Of a stretch of DNA of 64,000 bases, positions 23,637 to 36,434 are shown piece by piece; the stretch's first letter is position 1; each line of letters opens with the position of its first letter. The notes under the pieces were generated by a model. That model saw only the letters and a program-made list of their open reading frames with translations. It was not told the origin of the DNA and ran no database searches. A program made the translations under genes and the position numbers. The DNA comes from Carya illinoinensis (taxonomy: Eukaryota; Streptophyta; Magnoliopsida; Fagales; Juglandaceae): NCBI RefSeq assembly GCF_018687715.1, contig NC_056758.1, positions 21,742,501-21,806,500 on the forward strand. Direction: 5' to 3'.

Positions 23637-24621
23637 TTATGTGGGCATCCAAATCGAGGAACGAATCAATAGACGGGTTTCCTTGTGTAAATTGTTCCAG
23701 TGCAAGAACTAGACAAGTAAGGTCAAGGTGGGGTGTAAACGATGAAATTTTCATTGTGAAAATGCTCTAAAAGGCTTCGGCTAGGGGCCAGCTTGTCGCA
23801 ACGGCCATGAAGGATCGCCTTGGTGCCGATTGGCAGTGATTCGAGCATTATAGACATGGAAGTGTGTCATGTCTTTGATAAAGCCTAATCATCAAATTCA
23901 ATCTTAGAATGTTGGAAAACGACAAGAAAATCAATATGATCAGAATGAAAAAAATGGTTACGAAGAACAGAATAGGAAATTAAAATCAAAACATTATGAG
24001 AGATGACTAAATCTTGTGCAACTCGATTACATCCTTTGAATCAAGCTAAAAGCTTAACGATGCGGTAGATGGGGGGAACCTTACGGGAATGTGGCCCTTC
24101 TTGAAATTGAGGAAACTAAATTGTAAGGTTTATGTTTCCTTCAACTCGAAGAATGAAACAAAATATTGGTTTCTTGTTGTAAATTCGTTCAATGCCAGAA
24201 CTGAACTAGTACGGTTGAGGTGGGGTGCAAACGATGACATTCCGAATGAGGAAATGGTGTGAATGGCATGGGCTTGGGGTGGACTTGTCGCAATGCACAA
24301 GAAGGAGAACCTAGCTCGGATTGGCGGTGATTTCAGCATTATTCACATGGCCTTTCTCTTATTGAGTGGTTTTGGATCCAACCTAAGCTTCTAAGTCAAT
24401 CTTAGAATGATAAGAAACAACAAAGAAAGTAATAAGGTCCGTATATAAAATGTTATAAAGAACTAAAAAGAAAATTAGGCCCAAAACATTGTTGAGAGAG
24501 TACTAATCTCGTGTAAGTAAATTACTTCCCTTAATTCAACCTAAAAGGATAACCACGGGTAGATGGGGAACGTTAGAGGCGTGTGGCACTCGTTGGACCT
24601 GAGGGAAACTAAATCTAAGGT
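23637..24621 (+). repeat. Unit 25, A2-B2
   Basis: B starts at 24130. Private: ctaaaactaagg before the anchor, acattatgagag (2-bp loss near 23995), ggatccaacc, and gtccgtatataaaatg, a changed TATA-like stretch. Confidence 0.94.
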
Positions 24622-25610
24622 TTATGTGGGCATCCAAATCGAGGAATGAATCAATAGACGGGTTTCCTTGTATAAATTGTTCCAGTGCAAGAACTAGACA
24701 AGTAAGGTCAAGGTGGGGGGGTGTAAACGATGAAATTTTCATCGTGAAAATGCTCTAAGAGGCTTCGGCTAGGGGCCAACTTGTCGCAACGGCCATGAAG
24801 GATCGCCTTGGTGCCGATTGGCAGTGATTCGAGCATTATCGACCTGGAAGTGTGTCATGTCTTTGATAAAGCCTAATCATCAAATTCAATCTTAGAATGT
24901 TGGAAAACGACAAGAAAATCAATATGATCAGAATGAAAAAAATGGTTACAAAGAACAGAATAGGAAATTAAAATCAAAACATTGTTGAGAGATGACTAAA
25001 TCTTGCGCAACTCGATTACATCCTTTGAATCAAGCTAAAAGCTTAACGATGCGATAGATGGGGGGAACCTTACGGGAATGTGGCACTTCTTGAAGTTGAG
25101 GAAACTAAATTGTAAGGTTTATGTTTCCTTCAACTCGAAGAATGAAACAAAATATTGGTTTCTTGTTGTAAATTCATTCAATGCCAGAACTGAACTAGTA
25201 CGGTTGAGGTGGGGTGCAAACGATGACATTCCGAATGAGGAAATAGTGTGAATGGCATGGGCTTGGGGTGGACTTGTCGCAATGCACAAGAAGGAGAACC
25301 TAGCTCGGATTGGCGGTGATTTCAGCATTATTCACATGGCCTTTCCCTTATTGAGTGGTTTTGGATCCAGCCTAAGCTTCTAAGTCAATCTTAGAATGAT
25401 AAGAAACAACAAAGAAAGTAACAAGATCCGTATAAAAAATGTTATAAAGAACTAAAAAGAAAATTAGGCCCAAAACATTGTTGAGAGACTACTAATCTTG
25501 TGTAAGTCAATTACTTCCCATAATTCAACCTAAAAGGATAAGCACGGGTAGATGGGGAACGTTAGAGGCGTGTGGCACTTATTGGACCTGAGGGAAACTA
25601 AATGTAAGGT
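24622..25610 (+). repeat. Unit 26, A2-B2, 989 bp
   Basis: B starts at 25119. G-run ggtgggggggtg adds 3 bp. Private: gacctggaag, gcgatagatg without the +1 A, aaatagtgtg, tttcccttattg. Confidence 0.94.
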
Positions 25611-26595
25611 TTATGTGGGCATCCAAAGCAAGGAATGAAAGAATAGACGGGTTTCCTTGTGTAAATTGGTCCAGTGCAAGAACTAAACAAGTATGGTCAA
25701 GGTGAGGTGTAAACGATGAAATTTTCCAAATGAAAATGGTCTAAAACGCTTCGGCTAGGGGCCAACTTGTCGCAACGGCCATTAAGGATCGCCTTGGTGC
25801 CGATTGGCAGTGATTCGAGAATTATCGACATGGGAGTGTGTCATGTCTTTGATAAAACCTAATCATCAAATTCAAACTTAGACTGTTGGAAAACGACAAG
25901 AAAATCAATATGATCAGAATGAAAAAAATGGTTACGAAGAACAAAAAAGGAAATTAAACTCAAAACATTGTTGAGAGATGACTAAATCTTGTGCAACTCG
26001 ATTACATCCTTTGAATCAAGCTAAAAGCTTAACGATGCGGTAGATGGGGAACCTTAGGGGAAGGTGGCAATTCTTGAAGTTGGGGAAACTAAATTGTAAG
26101 CTTTATGTTTGCTTCAAATCGAAGAATGAAAGAAACGATTGGTTTCTTGTTGTAAATTCGTTCAATGCCAGAACTAAACTAGTATGGTAGAGGTGGGGTG
26201 GAAACGATGACATTACGGATGAGGAAATTGTGTGAATGGCATGGGCTAGGGGCGGACTTGTCGCAATGCACAAGAAGGAGAATTTAGGTCGGATTGGCGG
26301 GGATTTCAGCATTATCCACATGGCCTTTCTTTTATTGACAGGTTTTGGATCCAGCCTAATCTTCTAAGTCAATCTTAGAATGATGAGAAACAAAAAAAGA
26401 AAGTAATAAGATCCGTATAAAAAATGTAATAAAGAACTAAAAAGAAAATTACGCCCAAAACATTGTTGAGAGATTACTAATCTCGTGTAAGTCAATTACT
26501 TCCCTTAATTCAACCTAAAAGGATAACCACGGGTAGATGGGGAACGTTAGAGGCATGTGGCACTTGTTGGACTTGAGGGAAACTAAATCTAAGGT
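25611..26595 (+). repeat. Unit 27, A1-B1
   Basis: B starts at 26103. Private: agcaaggaatg, ttccaaatg, gagaattatc, gactgttgg. First unit with the aggggaaggtgg form of the A/B border that is standard from here to 59 kb. Confidence 0.94.
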
Positions 26596-27581
26596 TTATG
26601 TGGGCATCCAAATCGAGGAAGGAATCAATAGACGGGTTTCCTTGGGTAAATTGTTCCAGTGCAAGAACTAGACAAGTAAGGTCAAGGTGGGGTGTAAACG
26701 ATGAAATTTTCATTGTGAAAATGCTCTAAAAGGCTTCGTCTTGGGGCCAACTTGTCGCAACGGCCATGAAGGATCGCCTTGGTGCCGATTGGCAGTGATT
26801 CGAGCATTATAGACATGGGAGTGTGTCATGTCTTTGATAAAGCCTAATCATCAAATTCAAACTTAGAATGTTGGAAAACGACAAGAAAATCAATATCATC
26901 AGAATGAAAAAAATGGTTACGAAGAACAAAAAAGGAAATTAAACTCAAAACATTGTTGAGAGATGACTAAATCTTGTGCAACTCGATTACATCCTTTGAA
27001 TCAAGCTAAAAGCTTAACGATGCGGTAGATGGGGGGAACCTTACGGGAATGTGGCCCTTCTTGAAATTGAGGAAACTAAATTGTAAGGTTTATGTTTCCT
27101 TCAACTCGAAGAATGAAACAAAATATTGGTTTCTTGTTGTAAATTCGTTCAATGCCAGAACTGAACTAGTACGGTTGAGGTGGGGTGCAAACGATGACAT
27201 TCCGAATGAGGAAATGGTGTGAATGGCATGGGCTTGGGGTGGACTTGTCGCAATGCACAAGAAGGAGAACCTAGCTCGGATTGGCGGTGATTTCAGCATT
27301 ATTCACATGGCCTTTCTCTTATTGAGTGGTTTTGGATCCAGCCAAAGCTTCTAAGTCAATCTTAGAATGATAAGAAACAACAACGAAAGTAATAAGATCC
27401 GTATAAAAAATGTTATAAAGAACTAAAAAGAAAATTAGGCCCAAAACATTGTTGAGAGAGTACTAATCTCGTGTAAGTCAATTACTTCCCTTAATTCAAC
27501 CCAAAAGGATAACCACGGGTAGATGGGGAACGTTAGAGGCGTGTGGCACTTGTTGGACTTGAGGGAAACTAAATCTAAGGT
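26596..27581 (+). repeat. Unit 28, A2-B2
   Basis: B starts at 27090. Private: gaaggaatc, cttgggtaaattg, cttcgtcttgg, atatcatcag. Has caacgaaag and caacccaaaag like U29. Confidence 0.94.
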
Positions 27582-28567
27582 TTATGTGGGCATCCAAATC
27601 GAGGAACGAATCAATAGACGGGTTTCCTTGTGTAAATTGTTCCAGTGCAAGAACTAGACAAGTGAGGTCAAGGAGGGGTGTAAACGATGAAATTTTCATT
27701 GTGAAAATGCTCTAAAAGGCTTCGGCTAGGGGCCAGCTTGTCGCAACGGCCATGAAGGATCGCCTTGGTGCCGATTGGCAGTGATTCGAGCATTATAGAC
27801 ATGGGAGTGTGTCATGTCTTTGCTAAAGCCTAATCATCAAATTCAAACTTAGAATGTTGGAAAACGACAAGAAAATCAATATGATCAGAATGAAAAAAAT
27901 GGTTACGAAGAACAAAAAAGGAAATTAAACTCAAAACATTGTTGAGAGATGACTAAATCTTGTGCAACTCGATTACATCCTTTGAATTAAGCTAAAAGCT
28001 TAACGATGCGGTAGATGGGGGGAACCTTACGGGAATGTGGCCATTCTTGAAATTGAGGAAACTAAATTGTAAGGTTTATGTTTCCTTCAACTCGAAGAAT
28101 GAAACAAAATATTGGTTTCTTGTTGTAAATTCGTTCAATGCCAGAACTGAGCTAGTACGGTTGAGGTGGGGTGCAAACGATGACATTCTGAATGAGGAAA
28201 TGGTGTGAATGGCATGGGCTTGGGGTGGACTTGTCGCAATGCACAAGAAGGAGAACCTAGCTCGGATTGGCGGTGATTTCAGCATTATTCACATCGCCTT
28301 TCTCTTATTGAGTGGTTTTGGATCCAGGCTAAGCTTCTAAGTCAATCTTAGAATGATAAGAAACAACAACGAAAGTAATAAGATCCGTATAAAAAATGTT
28401 ATAAAGAACTAAAAAGAAAATTAGGCCCAAAACATTGTTGAGAGAGTACTAATCTCGTGTAAGTCAATTACTTCCCTTAATTCAACCCAAAAGGATAACC
28501 ACGGGTAGATGGGGAACGTTAGAGGCGTGTGGCACTTGTTGGACTTGAGGGAAACTAAATCTATGGT
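27582..28567 (+). repeat. Unit 29, A2-B2
   Basis: B starts at 28076. Front half like U2 (caaggaggggtg, tttgctaaag). Private: cattctgaatg, acatcgcc, ccaggctaagc. Confidence 0.94.
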
Positions 28568-29553
28568 TTATGTGGGCATCCAAATCGAGGAACGAATCAA
28601 TAGATGGGTTTCCTTGTGTAAATTGTTCCAGTGCAAGAACTAGACAAGTAAGGTCAAGGAGGGGTGTAAACGATGAAATTTTCATTGTGAAAATGCTCTA
28701 AAAGGCTTCGGCTAGGGGCCAGCTTGTCGCAACGGCCATGAAGGATCGCCTTGGTGCCGATTGGCAGTGATTCGAGCATTATAGACATGGGAGTGTGTCA
28801 TGTCTTTGCTAAAGCCTAATCATCAAATTCAATCTTAGAATGTTGGAAAACGACAAGAAAATCAATATGATCAGAATGAAAAAAATGGTTACGAAGAACA
28901 AAAAAGGAAATTAAACTCAAAACATTGTTGAGAGATGACTAAATCTTGTGCAACTCGATTACATCCTTTGAATTAAGCTAAAAGCTTAACGATGCGGTAG
29001 ATGGGGGGAACCTTACGGGAATGTGGCCATTCTTGAAATTGAGGAAACTAAATTGTAAGGTTTATGTTTCCTTCAACTCGAAGAATGAAACAAAATATTG
29101 GTTTCTTGTTGTAAATTCGTTCAATGCCAGAACTGAGCTAGTACGGTTGAGGTGGGGTGCAAACGATGACATTCCGAATGAGGAAATGGTGTGAATGGCA
29201 TGGGCTTGGGGTGGACTTGTCGCAATGCACAAGAAGGAGAACCTAGCTCGGATTGGCGGTGATTTCAGCATTATTCACATGGCCTTTCTCTTATTGAGTG
29301 GTTTTGGATCCAGCCTAAGCTTCAAAGTCAATCTTAGAATGATAAGAAACAACAAAGAACGTAATAAGATCCGTATAAAAAATGTTATAAAGAACTAAAA
29401 AGAAAATTAGGCCCAAAACATTGTTGAGAGACTACTAATCTTGTGTAAGTCAATTACTTCCCTTAATTCAACCTAAAAGGATAAGCACGGGTAGATGGGG
29501 AACGTTAGAGGCGTGTGGCACTTATTGGACCTGACGGAAACTAAATGTATGGT
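28568..29553 (+). repeat. Unit 30, A2-B2
   Basis: B starts at 29062. Close copy of U29. Private: gatgggtttcc, cttcaaagtc. The latter removes a stop and opens a 67-codon plus-strand frame (29195-29398). Confidence 0.94.
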
Positions 29554-30540
29554 TTATGTGGGCATCCAAAGCGAGGAATGAAAGAATAGACGGGTTTCCT
29601 TGTGTAAATTGGTCCAGTGCAAGAACTAAACAAGTATGGTCAAGGTGAGGTGTAAACGATGAAATTTTCCATATGAAAATGGTCTAAAACGCTTCGGCTA
29701 GGGGCCAACTTGTCGCAACGGCCATTAAGGATCGTCTTGGTGCAGATTGGCAGTGATTCGAGCATTATCGACATGGGAGTGTGTCATGTCTTTGATAAAG
29801 CCTAATCATCAAATTCAAACTTAGAATGTTGGAAAACGACAAGAAAATCAATATGATCAGAATGAAAAAAATGGTTACGAAGAACAAAAAAGGAAATTAA
29901 ACTCAAAACATTGTTGAGAGATGACTAAATCTTGTGCAACTCGATTACATCCTTTGAATCAAGCTAAAAGCTTAACGATGCGGTAGATGGGGGGGAACCT
30001 TACGGGAATGTGGCAATTCTTGAAGTTGGGGAAACTAAATTGTAAGCTTTATGTTTGCTTCAAATCGAAGAATGAAAGAAACGATTGGTTTCTTGTTGTA
30101 AATTCGTTCAATGCCAGAACTGAACTAGTATGGTAGAGGTGGGGTGGAAACGATGACATTACGGATGAGGAAATGGTGTGAATGGCATGGGCTAGGGGCG
30201 AACTTGTCGCAATGCACAAGAAGGAGAATTTAGGTCGGATTGGCGGTGATTTCAGCATTATTCACATGGCCTTTCTTTTATTGACAGGTTTTGGATCCAG
30301 CCTAATCTTCTGAGTCAATCTTAGAATGATGAGAAACAACAAAGAAAGTAATAAGATCCGTATAAAAAATGTTATAAAGAACTAAAAAGAAAATTACGCC
30401 CAAAACATTGTTGAGAGATTACTAATCTCGTGTAAGTCAATTACTTCCCTTAATTCAACCTAAAAGGATAACCATGGGTAGATGGGGAACGTTACAGGCG
30501 TGTGGCACTCGTTGGACCTGAGGGAAACTAAATCTAAGGT
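29554..30540 (+). repeat. Unit 31, A1-B1
   Basis: B starts at 30049. Private: ggatcgtcttgg, tgcagattgg, gggggggaacc, gggcgaacttg, cttctgagtc. Confidence 0.94.
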
Positions 30541-31529
30541 TTATGTGGGCATCCAAATCGAGGAATGAATCAATAGACGGGTTTCCTTGTATAAATTGTT
30601 CCAGTGCAAGAACTAGACAAGTAAGGTCAAGGTGGGGGGGTGTAAACTATGAAATTCTCATTGTGAAAATGCTCTAAGAGGCTTCGGCTAGGGGCCAACT
30701 TGTCGCAACGGCCATGAAGGATCGCCTTGGTGCCGATTGGCAGTGATTCGAGCATTATCGACATGGCAGTGTATCATGTCTTTGATAAAGCCTAATCATC
30801 AAATTCAATCTTAGAATGTTGGAAAACGACAAGAAAATCAATATGATCAGAATGAAAAAAATGGTTACGAAGAACAGAATAGGAAATTAAAATCAAAACA
30901 TTGTTGAGAGATGACTAAATCTTGCGCAACTCGATTACATCCTTTGAATCAAGCTAAAAGCTTAACGATGCGGTAGATGGGGGGAACCTTACGGGAATGT
31001 GGCACTTCTTGAAGTTGAGGAAACTAAATTGTAAGGTATATGTTTCCTTCAACTCGAAGAATGAAACAAAATATTGGTTTCTTGTTGTAAATTCGTTCAA
31101 TGCCAGAACTGAACTAGTACGGTTGAGGTGGGGTGCAAACGATGACATTCCGAATGAGGAAATGGTGTGAATGGCATGGGCTTGGGGTGGACTTGTCGCA
31201 GTGCACAAGAAGGAGAACCTAGCTCGGATTGGCGGTGATTTCAGCATTATTCACATGGCCTTTCTCTTATTGAGTGGTTTTGGATCCAGCCTAAGCTTCT
31301 AAGTCAATCTTAGAATGATAAGAAACAACAAAGAAAGTAATAAGATCCGTATAAAAAATGTTATAAAGAACTAAAAAGAAAATTAGGCCCAAAACATTGT
31401 TGAGAGACTACTAATCTTGTGTAAGTCAATTACTTCCCTTAATTCAACCTAAAAGGATAAGCACGGGTAGATGGGGAACGTTAGAGGCGTGTGGCACTTA
31501 TTGGACCTGAGGGAAACTAAATGTAAGGT
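30541..31529 (+). repeat. Unit 32, A2-B2, 989 bp
   Basis: B starts at 31038 with ggtatatgtttcc, which removes the minus-strand TAA and gives a 97-codon frame (30954-31247). G-run gggggggtg adds 3 bp. Private: gtatcatg. Confidence 0.94.
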
Positions 31530-32514
31530 TTATGTGGGCATCCAAAGCGAGGAATGAAAGAATAGACTGGTTTCCTTGTGTAAATTGGTCCAGTGCAAGA
31601 ACTAAACAAGTATGGTCAAGGTGAGGTGTAAACGATGAAATTTTCCATATGAAAATGGTCTAAAATGCTTCGGCTAGGGGCCAACTTGTCGCAACGGCCA
31701 TTAAGGATCGCCTTGGTGCCGATTGGTAGTGATTCGAGCATTATCGACATGGGAGTGTGTCATGTCTTTGATAAAGCCTAATCATCAAATTCAAACTTAG
31801 AATGTTGGAAAACGACAAGAAAATCAATATGATCAGAATGAAAAAAATGGTTACGAAGAATAAAAAAGGAAATTAAACTCAAAACATTGTTGAGAGATGA
31901 CTAAATCTTGTGCAACTCGATTACATCCTTTGAATCAAGCTAAAAGCTTAACGATGCGGTAGATGGGGAACCTTAGGGGAAGGTGGCAATTCTTGAAGTT
32001 GGGGAAACTAAATTGTAAGCTTTATGTTTGCTTCAAATCGAAGAATGAAACAAACGATTGGTTTCTTGTTGTAAATTCGTTCAATGCCAGAACTAAACTA
32101 GTATGGTAGAGGTGGGGTGGAAAGGATGACATTACGGATGCGGAAATGGTGTGAATGGCATGGGCTAGGGGCGGACTTGTCGCAATGCACAAGAAGGAGA
32201 ATTTAGGTTGGATTGGCGGTGATTTCGGCATTATCCACATGGCCTTTCTTTTATTGACAGGTTTTGGATCCAGCCTAATCTTCTAAGTCAATCTTAGAAT
32301 GATGAGAAACAAAAAAAGAAAGTAATAAGATCCGTATAAAAAATGTAATAAAGAACTAAAAAGAAAATTACGCCCAAAACATTGTTGAGAGATTACTAAT
32401 CTCGTGTAAGTCAATTACTTCCCTTAATTCAACCTGAAAGGATAACCACGGGTAGATGGGGAATGTTAGAGGCGTGTGGCACTTGTTGGACCTGAGGGAA
32501 ACAAAATCTAAGGT
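31530..32514 (+). repeat. Unit 33, A1-B1
   Basis: B starts at 32022. Private: aaaatgcttcgg, gattggtagtg, gaataaaaaagg, aaaggatgac, gatgcggaaatgg, gatttcggcatt. Confidence 0.94.
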
Positions 32515-33500
32515 TTATGTGGGCATCCAAATCGAGGAATGAATCAATAGACGGGTTTCCTTGTGTAAATTGTTCCAGTGCAAGAACTAGACAAGTAAGG
32601 TCAAGGTGGGGTGTAAACGATGAAATTTTCATTCTGAAAATGCTCTAAAAGGCTTCGGCTAGGGGCCAACTTGTCGCAACGGCCATGAAGGATCGCCTTG
32701 GTGCCGATTGGCAGTGATTCGAGCATTATCGACATGGCAGTGTGTCATGTCTTTGATAAAGCCTAATCATCAAATTCAATCTTAGAATGTTGGAAAACGA
32801 CAAGAAAATCAATATGATCAGAATGAAAAAAATGGTTACGAAGAACATAATAGGAAATTAAAATCAAAACATTGTTGAGAGATGACTAAATCTTGCGCAA
32901 CTCGATTACATCCTTTGAATCAAGCTAAAAGCTTAACGATGCGGTAGATGGGGGGAACCTTACGGGAATGTGGCCCTTCTTGAAATTGAGGAAACTAAAT
33001 TGTAAGGTTTATGTTTCCTTCAACTCGAAGAATGAAACAAAATATTGGTTTCTTGTTGTAAATTCGTTCAATGCCAGAACTGAACTAGTACGGTTGAGGT
33101 GGGGTGCAAACGATGACATTCCGAATGAGGAAATGGTGTGAATGGCATGGGCTTGGGGTGGACTTGTCGCAATGCACAAGAAGGAGAACCTAGCTCGGAT
33201 TGGCGGTGATTTCAGCATTATTCACATGGCCTTTCTCTTATTGAGTGGTTTTGGATCCAGCCAAAGCTTCTAAGTCAATCTTAGAATGATAAGAAACAAC
33301 AACGAAAGTAATAAGATCCGTATAAAAAATGTTATAAAGAACTAAAAAGAAAATTACGCCCAAAACATTGTTGAGAGATTACTAATCTCGTGTAAGTCAA
33401 TTACTTCCCTTAATTCAACCTAAAAGGATAACCATGGGTAGATGGGGAACGTTACAGGCGTGTGGCACTCGTTGGACCTGAGGGAAACTAAATCTATGGT
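32515..33500 (+). repeat. Unit 34, A2 with B2 half ending as B1
   Basis: B starts at 33009. Private: gaacataatagg, ccaaagcttc. Joint of the 2960-bp duplication near 33306. Confidence 0.94.
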
Positions 33501-34489
33501 TTATGTGGGCATCCAAATCGAGGAATGAATCAATAGACGGGTTTCCTTGTATAAATTGTTCCAGTGCAAGAACTAGACAAGTAAGGTCAAGGTGGGGGGG
33601 TGTAAACTATGAAATTCTCATTGTGAAAATGCTCTAAGAGGCTTCGGCTAGGGGCCAACTTGTCGCAACGGCCATGAAGGATCGCCTTGGTGCCGATTGG
33701 CAGTGATTCGAGCATTATCGACATGGCAGTGTGTCATGTCTTTGATAAAGCCTAATCATCAAATTCAATCTTAGAATGTTGGAAAACGACAAGAAAATCA
33801 ATATGATCAGAATGAAAAAAATGGTTACGAAGAACAGAATAGGAAATTAAAATCAAAACATTGTTGAGAGATGACTAAATCTTGCGCAACTCGATTACAT
33901 CCTTTGAATCAAGCTAAAAGCTTAACGATGCGGTAGATGGGGGGAACCTTACGGGAATGTGGCACTTCTTGAAGTTGAGGAAACTAAATTGTAAGGTATA
34001 TGTTTCCTTCAACTCGAAGAATGAAACAAAATATTGGTTTCTTGTTGTAAATTCGTTCAATGCCAGAACTGAACTAGTACGGTTGAGGTGGGGTGCAAAC
34101 GATGACATTCCGAATGAGGAAATGGTGTGAATGGCATGGGCTTGGGGTGGACTTGTCGCAGTGCACAAGAAGGAGAACCTAGCTCGGATTGGCGGTGATT
34201 TCAGCATTATTCACATGGCCTTTCTCTTATTGAGTGGTTTTGGATCCAGCCTAAGCTTCTAAGTCAATCTTAGAATGATAAGAAACAACAAAGAAAGTAA
34301 TAAGATCCGTATAAAAAATGTTATAAAGAACTAAAAAGAAAATTAGGCCCAAAACATTGTTGAGAGACTACTAATCTTGTGTAAGTCAATTACTTCCCTT
34401 AATTCAACCTAAAAGGATAAGCACGGGTAGATGGGGAACGTTAGAGGCGTGTGGCACTTATTGGACCTGAGGGAAACTAAATGTAAGGT
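33501..34489 (+). repeat. Unit 35, A2-B2, 989 bp
   Basis: B starts at 33998. Copy of U32 with gtgtcatg instead of gtatcatg; the 97-codon minus frame is repeated (33914-34207). Confidence 0.94.
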
Positions 34490-35474
34490 TTATGTGGGCA
34501 TCCAAAGCGAGGAATGAAAGAATAGACTGGTTTCCTTGTGTAAATTGGTCCAGTGCAAGAACTAAACAAGTATGGTCAAGGTGAGGTGTAAACGATGAAA
34601 TTTTCCATATGAAAATGGTCTAAAATGCTTCGGCTAGGGGCCAACTTGTCGCAACGGCCATTAAGGATCGCTTTGGTGCCGATTGGGAGTGATTCGAGCA
34701 TTATCGACATGGGAGTGTGTCATGTCTTTGATAAAGCCTAATCATCAAATTCAAACTTAGAATGTTGGAAAACGACAAGAAAATCAATATGATCAGAATG
34801 AAAAAAATGGTTACGAAGAACAAAAAAGGAAATTAAACTCAAAACATTGTTGAGAGATGACTAAATCTTGTGCAACTCGATTACATCCTTTGAATCAAGC
34901 TAAAAGCTTAACGATGCGGTAGATGGGGAACCTTAGGGGAAGGTGGCAATTCTTGAAGTTGGGGAAACTAAATTGTATGCTTTATGTTTGCTTCAAATCG
35001 AAGAATGAAACAAACGATTGGTTTCTTGTTGTAAATTCGTTCAATGCCAGAACTAAACTAGTATGGTAGAGGTGGGGTGGAAACGATGACATTACGGATG
35101 AGGAAATGGTGTGAATGGCATGGGCTAGGGGCGGACTTGTTGCAATGCACAAGAAGGAGAATTTAGGTCGGATTGGCGGTGATTTCAGCATTATCCACAT
35201 GGCCTTTCTTTTATTGACAGGTTTTGGATCCAGCCTAATCTTCTAAGTCAATCTTAGAATGACGACAAACAAAAAAAGAAAGGAATAAGATCCGTATAAA
35301 AAATGTAATAAAGAACTAAAAAGAAAATTACGCCCAAAACATTGTTGAGAGATTACTAATCTCGTGTAAGTCAATTACTTCCCTTAATTCAACCTAAAAG
35401 GATAACCACGGGTAGATGGGGAATGTTAGAGGCGTGTGGCACTTGTTGGACCTGAGGGAAACAAAATCTAAGGT
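34490..35474 (+). repeat. Unit 36, A1-B1
   Basis: B starts at 34982. Close to U33 but with ggatcgctttgg, gattgggagtg, gtatgctttatg, cttgttgcaatg, gacgacaaac and aggaataag. The last four are carried into U38, U40 and U42. Confidence 0.94.
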
Positions 35475-36434
35475 TTATGTGGGCATCCAAATCGAGGAAT
35501 GAATCAATAGACGGGATTCCTTGTGTAAATTGTTCCAGTGCAAGAACTAGACAAGTGAGGTCAAGGTGGGGTGTAAACGATGAAATTTTCATTGTGAAAA
35601 TGCTCTAAAAGGCTTCGGCTAGGGGCCAACTTGTTGCAACGGCCATGAAGGATCGCCTTGGTGCCGATTGGCAGTGATTCGAGCATTATCGACATGGCAG
35701 TGTGTCATGTCTTTGATAAAGCCTAATCATCAAATTCAATCTTAGAATATTGGAAAACGACAAGAAAATCAATATGATCAGAATGAAAAAAATGGTTACG
35801 AAGAACAGAATAGGAAATTAAAATCAAAACATTGTTGAGAGATGACTAAATCTTGCGCAACTTGATTTAACGATGCGGTAGATGGGGGGAACCTTACGGG
35901 AATGTGGCACTTCTTGAATTTGAGGAAACTAAATTGTAAGGTTTATGTTTCCTTCAACTCGAAGAATGAAACAAAATATTGGTTTCTTGTTGTAAATTCG
36001 TTCAATGCCAGAACTGAACTAGTACGGTTGAGGCGGGGTGCAAACGATGACATTCCGAATGAGGAAATGGTGTGAATGGCATGGGCTTGGGGTGGACTTG
36101 TCGCAATGCACAAGAAGGAGAACCTAGCTCGGATTGGCGGTGATTTCAGCATTATTCACATGGCCTTTCTCTTATTGAGTGGTTTTGGATCCAGCCTAAG
36201 CTTCTAAGTCAATCTTAGAATGATAAGAAACAACAAAGAAAGTAATAAGATCCGTATAAAAAATGTTATAAAGAACTAAAAAGAAAATTAGGCCCAAAAC
36301 ATTGTTGAGAGACTACTAATCTTGTGTAAGTCAATTACTTCCCTTAATTCAACCTAAAAGGATAAGCACGAGTAGATGGGGAACGTTAGAGGCGTGTGGC
36401 ACTTATTGGACCTGAGGGAAACTAAATGTAAGGT
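35475..36434 (+). repeat. Unit 37, A2-B2, 960 bp (26-bp deletion)
   Basis: B starts at 35943. Deletion junction 35867/35868. Has caagtgagg where U39 and U41 have caagtaagg. Confidence 0.95.

Larger units (their letters stand above)
22652..25610 (+). repeat. Run of three A2-B2 units (U24-U26)
   Basis: The HOR alternation is lost here: three successive A2-B2 units without A1-B1. They differ from each other more than units elsewhere do, so this run is older or less homogenised than the flanking duplications. Confidence 0.85.
26596..29553 (+). repeat. Run of three A2-B2 units at exact 986-bp spacing (U28-U30)
   Basis: U29 and U30 are a recent pair: both have tttgctaaag, gaattaagct, gtggccattc and gaactgagctagt. 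U28 precedes them and also has caacgaaag and caacccaaaag. Amplification here used a single 986-bp unit rather than the 1971-bp HOR. Confidence 0.88.
30346..32640 (+). repeat. Left copy of a 2960-bp-offset duplication
   Basis: Shares accatgggtag, gttacaggcg, gggggggtgtaaactatg, gaaattctcattg, ggtatatgtttcc and cgcagtgcacaag with the segment 2960 bp to the right. The left limit is set by the last difference (aacaaagaaag here, aacaacgaaag at 33300). The right limit is approximate. Confidence 0.85.
33306..35600 (+). repeat. Right copy of the 2960-bp-offset duplication
   Basis: Matches 30346-32640 with few changes (ctatgg for ctaagg at 33495, gattgggagtg for gattggtagtg near 34681). The joint is inside U34, where a B2 half with caacgaaag turns into the acgccc...attactaatctcg ending typical of B1. 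Confidence 0.85.
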
